In this document: positions 46,447-58,377 of the stretch, piece by piece | How positions within the stretch are numbered: the first letter of the stretch is position 1 | Layout of the letters: each line of letters begins with the position of its first letter | DNA from: Syncephalastrum monosporum B8922 | Taxonomy: Eukaryota > Mucoromycota > Mucoromycetes > Mucorales > Syncephalastraceae | Direction: 5' to 3' | DNA length: 64,000 nucleotides | NCBI GenBank assembly: GCA_000697355.1 | Contig: JNEN01001241.1 | Location: 62,001-126,000, forward strand | Translations under genes and position numbers: made by a program | Notes under the pieces: generated by a model | What the model saw: only the letters and a program-made list of their open reading frames with translations | Told to the model about the DNA's origin: nothing | Database searches by the model: none

Positions 46447-47468
46447 ATGCTTCCACAAGCGCAGAATGGGGCGCCAAACGACTTTGATCCTTGGCTGCTC
46501 CTGAACGACAACCCGCTCAGCGAGCCTATCAATATGACCAACGAGGACCTCTGGGCCTTTGAGAATTTCATACAGACAGACGAAAGCAACAACCATAATG
46601 ACGCTTTAGACGACACCAGCCAGGATACCCTCCTCGGACGACGGCGGCGGCGCTCCTCTTCGTTCCATGTATTGCAGCCGTCCTACCACGGTCCTCCTCT
46701 CACCGACCAGGTAAGCACGAATACAGACACACACACGCATATTACAAGAAAAAAAATAAGGGTTGTATGGGATATTTATGCAAGGCTAAAAAACAAAAAA
46801 TGTAGCCACCGCCGCCATTCTTGTCCCACTCGCCGCACTCGACCTCATCGCTCGAAGAGCCATCACTCTCTCCTTCTCAAAATGATACACTCTTTCTCGA
46901 TCTCGATCATTTGATGCCGGTGGAGAAAAGATTCAGGCGACGCCGGTCCTCGTCTGTACCTCCGCTCGCGCATAGCATTTATCAGCAACAGATCCAACAG
47001 CAGATCCAACAACAACAACAGCAGCAGCAACAGCAAGAAGAACAACAAGGGAAGCAGCAACAACCGATGCCTATGCCATCCCAACCCACCCATCCACAGC
47101 AGCATCCACCGCGTCAGTCGTTTCCGCGGTCACTGAGTCCGAGCGATACCATGGTAGGGAGCAGTTTACCGCTGGCACAGCAGCACCAAGTCCAACTGGC
47201 CAGTCTGCTCGCTCGGTCGATGCCGCCGCAGCCGCCGACGCAGCCGCCAATGCGGTCTGTTCAGATCGAACGCATCGCACGGCGTGCTGCGCCGCAAGTG
47301 GATCCGCAAGAGCGCCAGCGGCAAATGATCCATCGCCTTCGCCACGTCAATTTCGAGGATGTCACTGTGGCCGAGCTCAAGTCCCTCTTACGGTTCTGTC
47401 ATCTTTCCACCACAGGGCGTAAACAAGAGCTGATTGAACGCCTCAAGGCACACCATCGGGACCCATAA
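46447..47468 (+). CDS. SAP-domain protein with polyglutamine tract
   Basis: Putative nuclear DNA-binding regulator. Exons 46447-46710 and 46806-47468 give 308 aa. The N-terminal ~90 residues are acidic and Asn/Asp/Trp-rich and could be an activation region (FDPWLLLNDN; NEDLWAFENF). Two RRRRRSSS-type basic/serine motifs (about residues 66-71 and 126-131) resemble phosphorylation or nuclear-import sites. A Gln tract encoded by mixed CAG/CAA codons lies at about 46986-47064, with Pro/Gln-rich sequence after it. The C-terminal 35 residues are a SAP motif (VTVAELKSLLRFCHLSTTGRKQELIERLKAH). I do not recognise a named orthologue. The stop is 81 bp from the stop of the convergent LIPB gene. Confidence 0.75.
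46980..47065 (+). repeat. CAG/CAA repeat coding for polyglutamine
   Basis: Imperfect CAA/CAG run inside the SAP-domain gene. Mixed codons suggest selection for the Gln tract rather than a pure slippage repeat. Confidence 0.7.
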
Positions 47469-47549
47469 ATATAAATAAAAGCATACAGTACACATACAGA
47501 AAAAGAAAGGCCCTTTTTTTTTTTTTTTTTACAGTTTATATATGGGATA

Positions 47550-48415
47550 CTAGCTCTGCTGTACAAGTTGCGTGCCAAATAAAGTTTCAAAGCTGGCAAT
47601 CAGTTCGGGCAGCGCTTCCTTGACCTCGACGGTGCGCTTCTTTTCTAGGCTCAAGGAAGTGACTTCTTTGTCGGCAAGACCACACGGCACGATGTGGTCA
47701 TACCATTTCAAGTCGACGTTGCAGTTGAGCGCAAGACCGTGGCTGCTGATGTAGCGCTGCAGATGGACACCTGTATTTGGTATATATCTTAGATGAGAAT
47801 GACCGTGATTTTTTGTAGTGAGAATGGTATATGTGTGTATTTTTATTACCGAGAGCGGCAATCTTGTGATCCTGCCCAACCCAGACGCCGGTATTCTCAG
47901 TCGTGTTGGCCTGAATGCCAAACCGCCTGCAGCACTCGATCACGGTCTTTTCCAAGCGAGACACATAGCAGCGCACGTTCAGCTGTATACAAAAGCGGGT
48001 ACAAGTGCGTGTGAATGGGCTTGGTCTACGTTATACAAGGCATACATACGTGGTAGTCGCGAATGTCGAGAATGGGGTATGCAATGAGCTGACCGGGGCC
48101 GTGGAAGGTGACCTGACCGCCCCGCATGGTCTCATAGTAATCGGCGCCGAGGGAACGCAGACGGGCTGCTTCGTTGTCTTCGCCCCGGATGCGGCGGCCG
48201 GCGGTAAAGGTGGGGGTGTGCTGCAAGAAGACAATCGTGTTGGGCCCACCCCGCCGCCGTTGGTCGATCAGGTCTTGCTGCAGCTTCAGTCCTTCGTCGT
48301 ACTTGACCAGGCGATCGACAAGGTTTATGTACTCAATCGGCGGGCCCCCGGTTGTTTGGGGGCATGTCGCGTACTGTCGTGCGCAGTGTCGAGTTAACGG
48401 GCGCAGGAAATTCAT
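47550..48415 (-). CDS. LIP2: Octanoyl-[acyl-carrier-protein] transferase (lipoate synthesis)
   Basis: LipB-type enzyme moving octanoate from mitochondrial ACP to lipoyl-domain lysines, first step of lipoate assembly. Exons (minus): 48415-48050, 47982-47850 and 47770-47550, giving 239 aa. The Arg/His-rich start (MNFLRPLTRHCARQYA) fits a mitochondrial targeting sequence. The catalytic landscape is complete: FLQHTPTFTAGRR, RGGQVTFHGPGQLIAYPI, VWVGQDHKIAALGVHL (conserved Lys) and IVPCGLADKEVTSL with the nucleophilic Cys. Length and order match bacterial LipB plus a presequence. Confidence 0.95.
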
Positions 48416-49239
48416 CTCAATAATACGCTATTGGTCTTCTGTTCAAAAGAAGAGAAACAGACTTCCTCTTTCAAGCATGCCTTCTTTCTCTCTCTTTTTT
48501 TTTTTTTCATCACTGTCTTCACCGTGTCAAATATGAAAAAAAAAATACATTTCACTATCTTATAAAAGAGATACGTTTTTCCTCTGTTTTCTTATTGATA
48601 GTCGATTCCCAATTGCCTACCATTTCCTCAGTAACCTGGATATGCTGAGGTGGAGGGAGAGAGTTCTGTCTGCACTATGCACGTCATTCTGTGAAAGTCG
48701 TAGAAAGAGGCGGCCTGCAAACGTCAAAATAGCAGACGCCATACACAGCGAAAGGCATGGTATGAGACGACCATGATTTAGTGATGCAGATGGCTCGAAA
48801 AAGAGGGGCGAAACGGACTCTATGGTTACAAGTGCGGTAAAACAACCCCCCCCCGGGCATCAACGACGTGTCTTGGAAACCAAAGATGAGAAGCTGGCAC
48901 ACAGGTAGGAGCTCTTATGGTCCTGCACACCCACACAATGCTCCAATGTACGTGATAGACGGCGACTGTATAGAGAAGTATATTATATATATGTATATCT
49001 ATATTCAAAGGGAGCAGACATTATTTGGTTGTTGGATGGGAGAATGGCAGGAGGAGGAAGTAGTGGGCCAATTGGGGCTCCGGCTGGGCGTGAGGGTGTA
49101 TAGAACGATGGAAGCGGCGCACAGCCTATTTCCTTCTATCATCTTGAAGGTGCGAATCGTCGTATACACACACATCCATCCATCCATCCGCTGCATCCAT
49201 CGCTCATACGTCTCTGTCTCTCGATTAATAGGATCCGCC
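48416..49239. promoter_or_regulatory. Divergent promoter and possible 5' UTR intron, ubiquitin gene
   Basis: Divergent promoter region. Just before the ubiquitin ATG the sequence ends ctcgattaatag|gatccgcc, a good acceptor, with a possible donor gaag|gtgcga near 49150. A 5' UTR intron of roughly 80 nt is therefore likely but unproven. The rest shows no gene. Confidence 0.45.
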
Positions 49240-50702
<1,463 letters not shown>

Positions 50703-51596
50703 ATGTCTGAACGCGTTTATGTTGTAGGTGGCACAGGCGACATTGGCTCGATGGCCACCAAGGACTTGATCAAGCACAACGTGCCTGTCACTGTGCTGGC
50801 GCGCGACCCCGAAAAGGCCCAGAAGCTCTTTCCCGGCGCGGGCGACCTCCTCCAAGTCGTCAAGGGCGACTATGGCGACCTCGAGACGTTTGAAAAGACA
50901 ATTCAAGGTCACAGCCGCATGTTTCTCCTCGTCAAAGACATGTACAACATGCCTGCCATCAAAAAAGCCCTCGCCGAGCGGGCCTACGCCGCCGGTGTCA
51001 AACAAATCGTCGACATTTCGTCTCGCTTCGCGACCTTCCCGTGGCGCGTGTCGTATATTGGTGCCACCCATCGTGAGTGTGAAGAGGCCATGCTCGCCAT
51101 CCCCAACCGTGGCCGCCTCGTCTGTCTGCGCCCGAGCAAGTTCATGACCAACCACCTCTGGATCGACAAGGAAAATATTCAGAAAGCCAGCACCCTGACC
51201 GATACCCTCGACCTGGATGCGCACGACGAGTACATCTCAACATGGGATATTGCCGAGCTCGCGTCTATTGTCCTCCGCGACGATATCGAGAAGCACCGCG
51301 ACCTCTGCTATGAGCTCATCGGTGATACACTTAGTGCGCGGGAGCGCGCGGCCGCCTTTAGCAAGGCCCTTGGTCGCGAAATCACGCCCAAGCAAATCAC
51401 CCCCGAGGAAATGTACCAGCAAGTGTCGCAACATATGCCGCACTGCATGAGCGTCGACATGATTCATCTCCGTTGCGACCGTCGCAAGTCGCCCGCTCTT
51501 CCCGTCCTGCTCGGCCGCCAGCCTGAGTCCTTTGAGGAGTGGGTTGTGCGGAACAAGGCTGCTTTTGAGCCGACCGAGGCCGAAGCTCTTGCATAG
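50703..51596 (+). CDS. NmrA-like NAD(P)-binding protein
   Basis: Atypical short-chain dehydrogenase-like protein, 297 aa in one exon, with a Rossmann start YVVGGTGDIGSMATKDL (GxxGxxG) and LARDPEKAQ at the second strand, where the Arg favours NADP(H). Members act either as redox sensors (NmrA) or NAD(P)H:quinone reductases. The catalytic Tyr-x3-Lys of true SDRs is not obvious, which supports a sensor-like or quinone-reductase role. The lack of introns stands out in this window of split genes, and the frame is GC-richer than its surroundings, so late acquisition or retroposition is possible but unproven. A TATA box is at 50629-50636. Confidence 0.85.
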   Translation: MSERVYVVGGTGDIGSMATKDLIKHNVPVTVLARDPEKAQKLFPGAGDLLQVVKGDYGDLETFEKTIQGHSRMFLLVKDMYNMPAIKKALAERAYAAGVKQIVDISSRFATFPWRVSYIGATHRECEEAMLAIPNRGRLVCLRPSKFMTNHLWIDKENIQKASTLTDTLDLDAHDEYISTWDIAELASIVLRDDIEKHRDLCYELIGDTLSARERAAAFSKALGREITPKQITPEEMYQQVSQHMPHCMSVDMIHLRCDRRKSPALPVLLGRQPESFEEWVVRNKAAFEPTEAEALA

Positions 51597-51680
51597 ATAG
51601 ACCCATGCGTATTAAACTTTTTTCACGCTGCATTTCTTTTTTTCACATCACCTTTCTTTTTGTTTGTTTGATTTTCTTTG

Positions 51681-53405
51681 ATGTTAATTACTCTCGGTGC
51701 AGTATTTGTACTGCTCTGGTCCTTTGTGCATGCTCGGACGGAGCGCGCCATTGGTGTCTTGGATGTACAACCCAGCCATGCCCTCATTCAAGCGCTGGGA
51801 GCAGATGTTATCTCTCTTGGTGATACGCATTTTATCCTATGGGAAAACAAGAGTGCACGTGCCACACAACTATTTAAAAAGTACCACTCTCCTTCCCAAT
51901 TCAGTATATATGATGATGCCAGAGTGTCCATCAGTCAGGGATGGGAAAAGATGGCCATCCAACGCCGTTTACCGAGCTGGGTAAGAGCCAGAGGACCGCC
52001 CTACTTTGGGGAGGGGGAAACGGGGACGAGATTGCATTTTGGCAACTGTTACGCTGAATATTTTATCTTTAATAGGGTCTTGCTCGCATCAGCCAACGGC
52101 GACTTCCCTTGTATGATGCGTTTGCATTCCCCGTCACGGCCGGCGAAGGCATCGATGTCTATGTCGTCGACACGTAAAGAAATACTGTTTACCAATGTGT
52201 ATATCTCGTGAGCTTATTGTTAACAATAGTGGCGTCAATATCAACCATGTGGACCTCGGCGGACGCGCACAGTGGGGAGTTAATACCGTCCAAGGTTCCC
52301 GAGATGCGGATATCAATGGTCATGGGACCATGGTAGCAGGCGTCGTTGCTGGTACGGAGTTTGGTGTTGCGAAACGTGCGCGCATCATCGCCGTCAAGGT
52401 ATTATTTTTGTCAAGAGAGAGAGAACACAGCGCTGACCCGCTTGATATGATGATAAGGCACTGAATGATGATGGCGGTGGCTATCTGAGTGACATACTGT
52501 ATGCACTCAGCTATATCGAGAATAGGACGCGTGCCAATAACCCAGAGAAATCCGTCGTAAAGTAAGTACACATGCAAGAATAGAAAGGGCGCACCGGAAG
52601 AAATCTCACATGCAAAGCGATAAACAAAAAGCCTATCGATAGGTACTCAAAGGATCAATTTGCTTAATCGAGCCGTGGATGAACTTGCCAATACGGGTGT
52701 GGTGACAGTGGTACGTGAAAAAATTCGAGTAACCATTGAGACGGTAACGTGATCATAGGTGGCGGCAGGAAACGGTGACTATGGAACGAACAGAGGGCGA
52801 GAGGCATGTTTGCATGAGTACAGATAGGTACAGCTGCTCAAACATCATGATTCTAGAATGCCTGCGACTTTAGTCCCGCCAGCTCAGCCAATGCCATCAC
52901 GGTAGGGGCCTCAGGTATACCTCAAATCCCTGTATGTGGATCTGTTTTGACTTGAATTTTTTTTTTTTTTGTGTGTGTGTGTGCGTGTGTAGATGAGAAT
53001 GACACCGTGGCTCCCTTTAGCGCCGTCGGGCGCTGTGTCGATCTGTTTGGGCCCGGAGTCGATGTGGAAACGATCGCGCAGGGCCCCGGTAACAACGCGA
53101 CCATCTCCACGAGCGGCACCTCGTTTAGTGCGCCGCATGCGGCGGGTGTGGCCGCGCTGATCCTGTCGGAAGACAATGCAACGACGCTCGGCCATTTCCC
53201 GGTCAAGGAGCGGCTCCTACGGACGGCGACACGCCACGTGCTGAGACAAATCAGTGGCTCGCCCAATCGGCTGCTGTTTGCAGAATATGATACAAGCCCG
53301 GATGCCATCTCAAGCGCAACGGCTGGGTTCACGCTGGACACGATGCAACTTACAGCATGCCTCATCTTAAACCTTTGTATTCTTTTTCTGTTTCACCACG
53401 CATAA
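51681..53405 (+). CDS. Subtilisin-like serine protease (S8, proteinase K type)
   Basis: Secreted or cell-surface protease. Exons 51681-51980, 52076-52173, 52230-52398, 52458-52561, 52653-52710, 52759-52803, 52857-52914 and 52993-53405 give 414 aa. A signal peptide (MLITLGAVFVLLWSFVHA) precedes an inhibitor-type propeptide (~25-100). The triad is Asp132 (VYVVDTGV), His164 (NGHGTMVAG) and Ser321 (GTSFSAPHAAG); oxyanion Asn is in VAAGNG. The segment after the fourth intron (KINLLNRAVDELANTGVV) replaces the usual NMSLGG loop, so substrate pocket geometry may differ. The C-terminus is hydrophobic (~394-414), as in GPI-anchor signals. Intron 52804-52856 is GC-AG (donor gcatgt), the weakest such call here. 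Confidence 0.88.
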
Positions 53406-53699
53406 TGAAATTAGAGCCGAGTTAAATACATATCTGTATGTATTCGCCACTGGCGCATTTCTGATATCATACTATTGAGAACTATGAGTTGGATTCGATA
53501 CGATACAAGCAAAGTGCGTGAAAGTACGCCTATTACACAAATACATTCTATGCCGTTAAAACATTCAATGATAGGAGTTTATATTGGATGATTGTTCGTG
53601 ACGAATAGCAAAAGGGAAAAGTAAGTAGAAAAAACTGAAGGGATTATATGTACAACAAAAACAGAAGGAAAAAAAAAAGAAAGAAAATAGTAACTCTAC

Positions 53700-56600
53700 T
53701 TAGTACTTGACGCGAAGCCGTTCCATGGGGAATTTCTTTGCCAGGTAGGCGTGCACAGGACCGAGAACAACGAGTCGCTCGTAGGCAAGTGCAGCAGCCA
53801 TGTTACCGATACAGAGACCCCATAATCGCCAGCGGTACTCGAAAGGCATCACATTGTGGCCAAGAGGGGTATTGTATGGCTCAACGTATGTAGGCGGAGG
53901 TGTATAGTTGATCTGCTGCAGGACGCTCTTGGTACCGCACTCGAAACGGAAGAGACAGCCAAAGCGGTTGGGGTCGGCTAGCATCCAGTAGGATACAATC
54001 GCAATGTAGAGCAGCCAGAGGAAGACCAAGGGGTAGTTGCGCCACCAGCTCTGACGGAACTTGTAGCCAAAGTTGAAGACAGCCGCATTGTTGATAAACT
54101 GGAACAGACACACGAGCGCAAGCACTTGGGCCTCGTAGTTGTCGGCCAACAACCACCACTTGGACAGATCGACGGCGCTTGAATCGAATTCGTGGCAACG
54201 GAACCAGTCTAAAGAAAAAATAGAACGGAAAAAACAGAGTGAGTACAGTTTCCATGAAGAAATTTTCTCTCTACTTACCCTGCTTGAAAAGCATAACAAA
54301 GGCACCAATCAAGAAGAGCCAGTTGATCGCAACCAGACCCATACCAGAGGCCAGTGTCTGGGGACCCAGGAGACGTGCGGTAGGGCGCTGGGGTTCAAGA
54401 CGGTCGGCGGCCTTGGACTGCGACACAGCCCAAGTCAAGAAGACGGTAATAAACACATCGATGGCAATCCAAACGTTCTGGCCCATAGTAATCGAGAAGT
54501 AGAAAGTGAAGATCTTGAGCATCATCATGACCTGACCATATACTAAAGTGGAAATAATTAGTAACCTCGATAAAGATATGTGCGTAATGCTACTTACAGA
54601 CAAGATACTTGTAACCGGTGATGGAAGTGGCCAAAGCAGCACGGCCCTGCTTCAAAAGTTCAACACACGACTTGACACTGCGCACACTGGTGCTGAAAGG
54701 CGAGACAATGGAGGCTTCGGCGTCCGACATGGCAATACCGACGTGAGCAGCACGGAGCGCACCACAGTCGTTACCACCGTCACCAGTCATGGCCGTAATA
54801 CCGCGTTCCATATGCAGCTGGATGCACTGGACCTTGCCATTGGGAGTCATACGAGCAAAGACACGAATGTCGAGGAGGTACTTGCGAATCAGGTTGTGGT
54901 CAGCGAGCCAGTGGAAGGCTTTGCCGGTGACAGCGAGTTCAACAGGCGTGTGGGCCGCGTTCATCAGGTACTCGTCCACATCGACCAGCTTGCCAGGGTT
55001 GTCAACATCTTCCCAGAACACGTCATCCTTATCCTTGTCGAGGTCACCCAGGAGAACCTTGGCGCCAGACTCAACCATACCGCACTGGCGACCGATGTAG
55101 ACGCCGGTCAGAGCGGTATCACCCGTGATCATGACCGTGCGGGTGGCACCGCGCTTGAGTTCGGCAATGTTTTCCGTCGTGTCAGGCTTGAGCTGGTTCT
55201 TGAAGATAATCAGACCCATAAAGTCAATGTTCTGCTCGAGCTGGTCACGGTTCCAGTGCTGGAAAGCCTCCAGACCGCCGATGGCATCCAAATCAATTTC
55301 GCGATGGGCGACAGCGAGAACGTAGCAGCCGTGGCGAGCGAGGTCGGCAGTGGTCTTGTCGTAATCGGCAGGCACGGAAGCTTCGTTGGAGAGATCCTTG
55401 ATCTTTTCGTAGGCACCCTTCACAAAAACGTGGACCTTGTTGGTATGGGAGTCGAGCACAGCGACAGACATGGACATGCGGGCGTGCACAAACTCAAAGC
55501 GCTTCAGGATATGCACAGGAGCAGAGATATCGTTCGGGCTGGCCATCGGCGGTGTGAACGTGTCGACATACTTTTCTTCCGTCTCGGGCTCCAGTTTCCA
55601 CTTGGACGAGCGGAACATTTCGATATCCACAGGGTTACCAATGAACTGGTCGTTGAGAATCGTCACGGCATGACAGGTGGCGATCGCCATTTGCATCAGA
55701 CGGGGGATTTCCTTGATATTCTCACGATGCTCCGCAAAAGTGGGCGTCATGTTCTTGGTGCGGTTATCAACAATGTTGTCCACATCCTGAACGGGCTGGG
55801 CGCCATGGAACTCCAGGCCTTCCTTGGTAAGCGTACCAGTCTTGTCAAAGCAGAAAAGCTGGACCTTGCCGGCCATGAGGATACGGGGCAGATCGACACA
55901 GTAAATGTTGCGGCTACGCAGACGACCGGCAGCGACGGATTGGCCGACGACGAGAGCAGCAGGGAGCAAAGGCGAGACGAGCTGAGCAATGGCAAACATG
56001 GCATAGAACCACGCAGCCGTGCCCTTGGCGTAAAGCCAGATAGCGAGACCGAGACAGATGAGACCGCAGCAGAGCAGGATAAGAATGACAATCTTGATCT
56101 GCTCATCAAAGACAAACGAAACGCGGGTGGGGAACAGGATCTTCTTGACGAGTTCACCCTTGTCCGTCGCCGTACCCGTCTTCATACACATAGCCGTCAC
56201 CGGCTGCTTGTGCTCGGTGCGCTGCGCCTGTGAGATAATTGTACCCGAGAAAATGGTGTGGATCTTGCCAGCACCCATAGCGTCATACTCGGTTTCGTCG
56301 TTCGTGCGAAGCGGGAACTTGCGGATCGGAAGCGGCTCACCGGTAAGAGAGCTTTCGTCGGCGACGATGTTGCCAGTCAGCACGACGGCGTCACACGGCG
56401 TCGTCTTGCCTTCCTCGACCTCAAAGACATCGCCAGGTACAAGATCCGCCGTCGACATGGTCTGCCATTCGCCATCACGGAGGATCTGGAGTTTGTCGGT
56501 GAACTCGGCCATGCGCTTGATACGGTGCTCCGACTTGAGACGCACGATGACCTTCACAAACGCGGACAAGAGAATCACAGCCGTATCGGCAATACCGACC

Positions 56601-58377
56601 TGCCCTGTAAGATGGCTGTTTGTTAGTTCTTGTAACTCCACCCATGGTAAAAGACTTACAGTAAGCAAAGTAGTAAAACAGCCACAGCGCGGTAAACTGG
56701 TAAATGTAAAAGAAGGACGAGAACTCGCGGAGGATGGCCATGGCAAAGTTGGGCACATACACCTCAATGAAGTTGGGACCAATTAGTTCTTCACGCTTAG
56801 CAGCTTCGTCGCTGGTCAGACCAGCCGTCTGAGCCGCGAGCTCGGCGTTGGATTCACCCAAGTTGAATTCGTGAGGTGTGAACAGTTGCGTGTCGGGATG
56901 GTACACATAACGGGTACATTGGTAGATAAAGTACTTTGTGCCCGTACGCGTCTTCTGGAGACGTGAGGTGTTGATCACGACATCCAGACCAAACATGCGC
57001 TTCGCTCTTTGCTCGACCCAGCGCGTGGTGTCCATGAGCCAGTCGTTGTCTTCCAAGAAGATGATGCCTACACCCCTGCATGTCAGCCACCTAAACTCCT
57101 GAAATCCTTTCTTTAACTTACTTGGTTCCTTGCGTTCGACCTGGACGTACTGACCCTCGTCATAGGTGCACTGGATCCGGAAGAAGTTCGGCAGACGAGG
57201 CTTGAAGACCGTCAACGATGCAAACCAAAAGAAGAGAATGTACCACATGCCCATAAAAGTAGATGCCTGGACCGTGCCGTCACCGCGGAAGAGGATGTAG
57301 TCATAATAGTAGTCACGGGTGATCATAACCATATAAGCGATCATACCAATGGTCTGAAGGCAGTAGAGCACAAAGCAAAACATGCCAAGGATATCGCGCT
57401 TGTAGGCTTTGATCGTCATCTTCTCTTCGGGGTCCAGCGAAGACAGATAGCTCGATGTGTTGTCATCTTCCAAAACCTGGTAATATCGGGTTATGATGAG
57501 ATGCACGGGTCAAAAGTAAAAAAGAGAGGGGTCCCTTACCGATTGAGGGGGGTTGGCTGCTTTTTTCTCCTCCTTGGAGCCGTCACCCGCATATTCGTCA
57601 ATGTCGACCCGCATGTCTTGCAGACGGTCGTACTTGCGTTTAATGATCTAAAAGAAAATGTTAGCCCTAGTGACCCTATAGCCTTGGAAATGCTCATTAC
57701 CTTCTCGCGCGTGCGCTTGTACAGCGTCCAGCCCAAAAACATGGCGACACACGAGCCATAGAAGGTGTAAAGTGCAATGAAGACAGGTTCAGTGAAAGTC
57801 AACTCGCCATAATCCGGCGTAGGACATTCACCCCACATCGCAGGTGACGGGTTACTGTTCCACTCGGGAAGATCAGCCACGCCAAGGGCATTCAAACAGG
57901 TAGCCTTGGACTGAGCGGTGCGATTGCTTGATTCAAAGTTAGGGATATTGACAGTCTGGGTGTCCATACAAGGATAGACATCGCCCACAAGAGCAGGTGC
58001 GCCAGGGCAAGAACAACCGGATTTCAGACCGGATGGGCAAGTTTCACGGCACACACCATCAACACAGTAAGTTGATCCGGTCGGGCATGATGGACGCACT
58101 TGTTGAGGGCATTGCGAAATATCGCGCACACAAAGTTGAGCGCATTGAAAGGAGTTGTAAGTCGGGAGAGGGCAGCGTTCACCATTCGTTTGATAGCCAT
58201 TGACTAGATGAAAACATATGGCAAGAAGGAGAACAGATATGGTGATTTAGGTGAGCGCGTGTCTTTTAATGATCGTTATATCTCACCTTCATTCCATGCT
58301 GGTGATGACAGCACGACGGCAGGATATAAAGCCAATAGGCTTAAGAGTATCCCACGGAATGCAATACTAGGATGCAT
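53700..58377 (-). CDS. P5-type ATPase with signal peptide and Cys-rich ectodomain
   Basis: Membrane pump of the P5 class (P5B members such as ATP13A2 move polyamines across endolysosomes). Exons (minus): 58377-58287, 58203-57701, 57647-57540, 57476-57122, 57067-56660, 56604-54598, 54542-54279 and 54208-53700, giving 1414 aa. Residues 1-25 look like a signal peptide, then ~31-155 hold 13 cysteines, then TM1. Core motifs: SLTGEP, phosphorylation site FCFDKTGTLT (~Asp743), MITGDT and MTGDGGNDCGALRAA. TM4 reads SPLLPAALVVG where P5B usually has PPALPA and P5A PPELP, so the subclass is unsure. The first exon's 91 nt are needed to open the ectodomain frame. The usual cytosolic N-terminus of P5B pumps lacks such a domain. 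Confidence 0.85.

Noticed and set aside
54548..56233. 561-codon open frame on the + strand
   Set aside because: It lies wholly antisense to the large P5-type ATPase exon, has no family match and reflects codon bias of the true gene.
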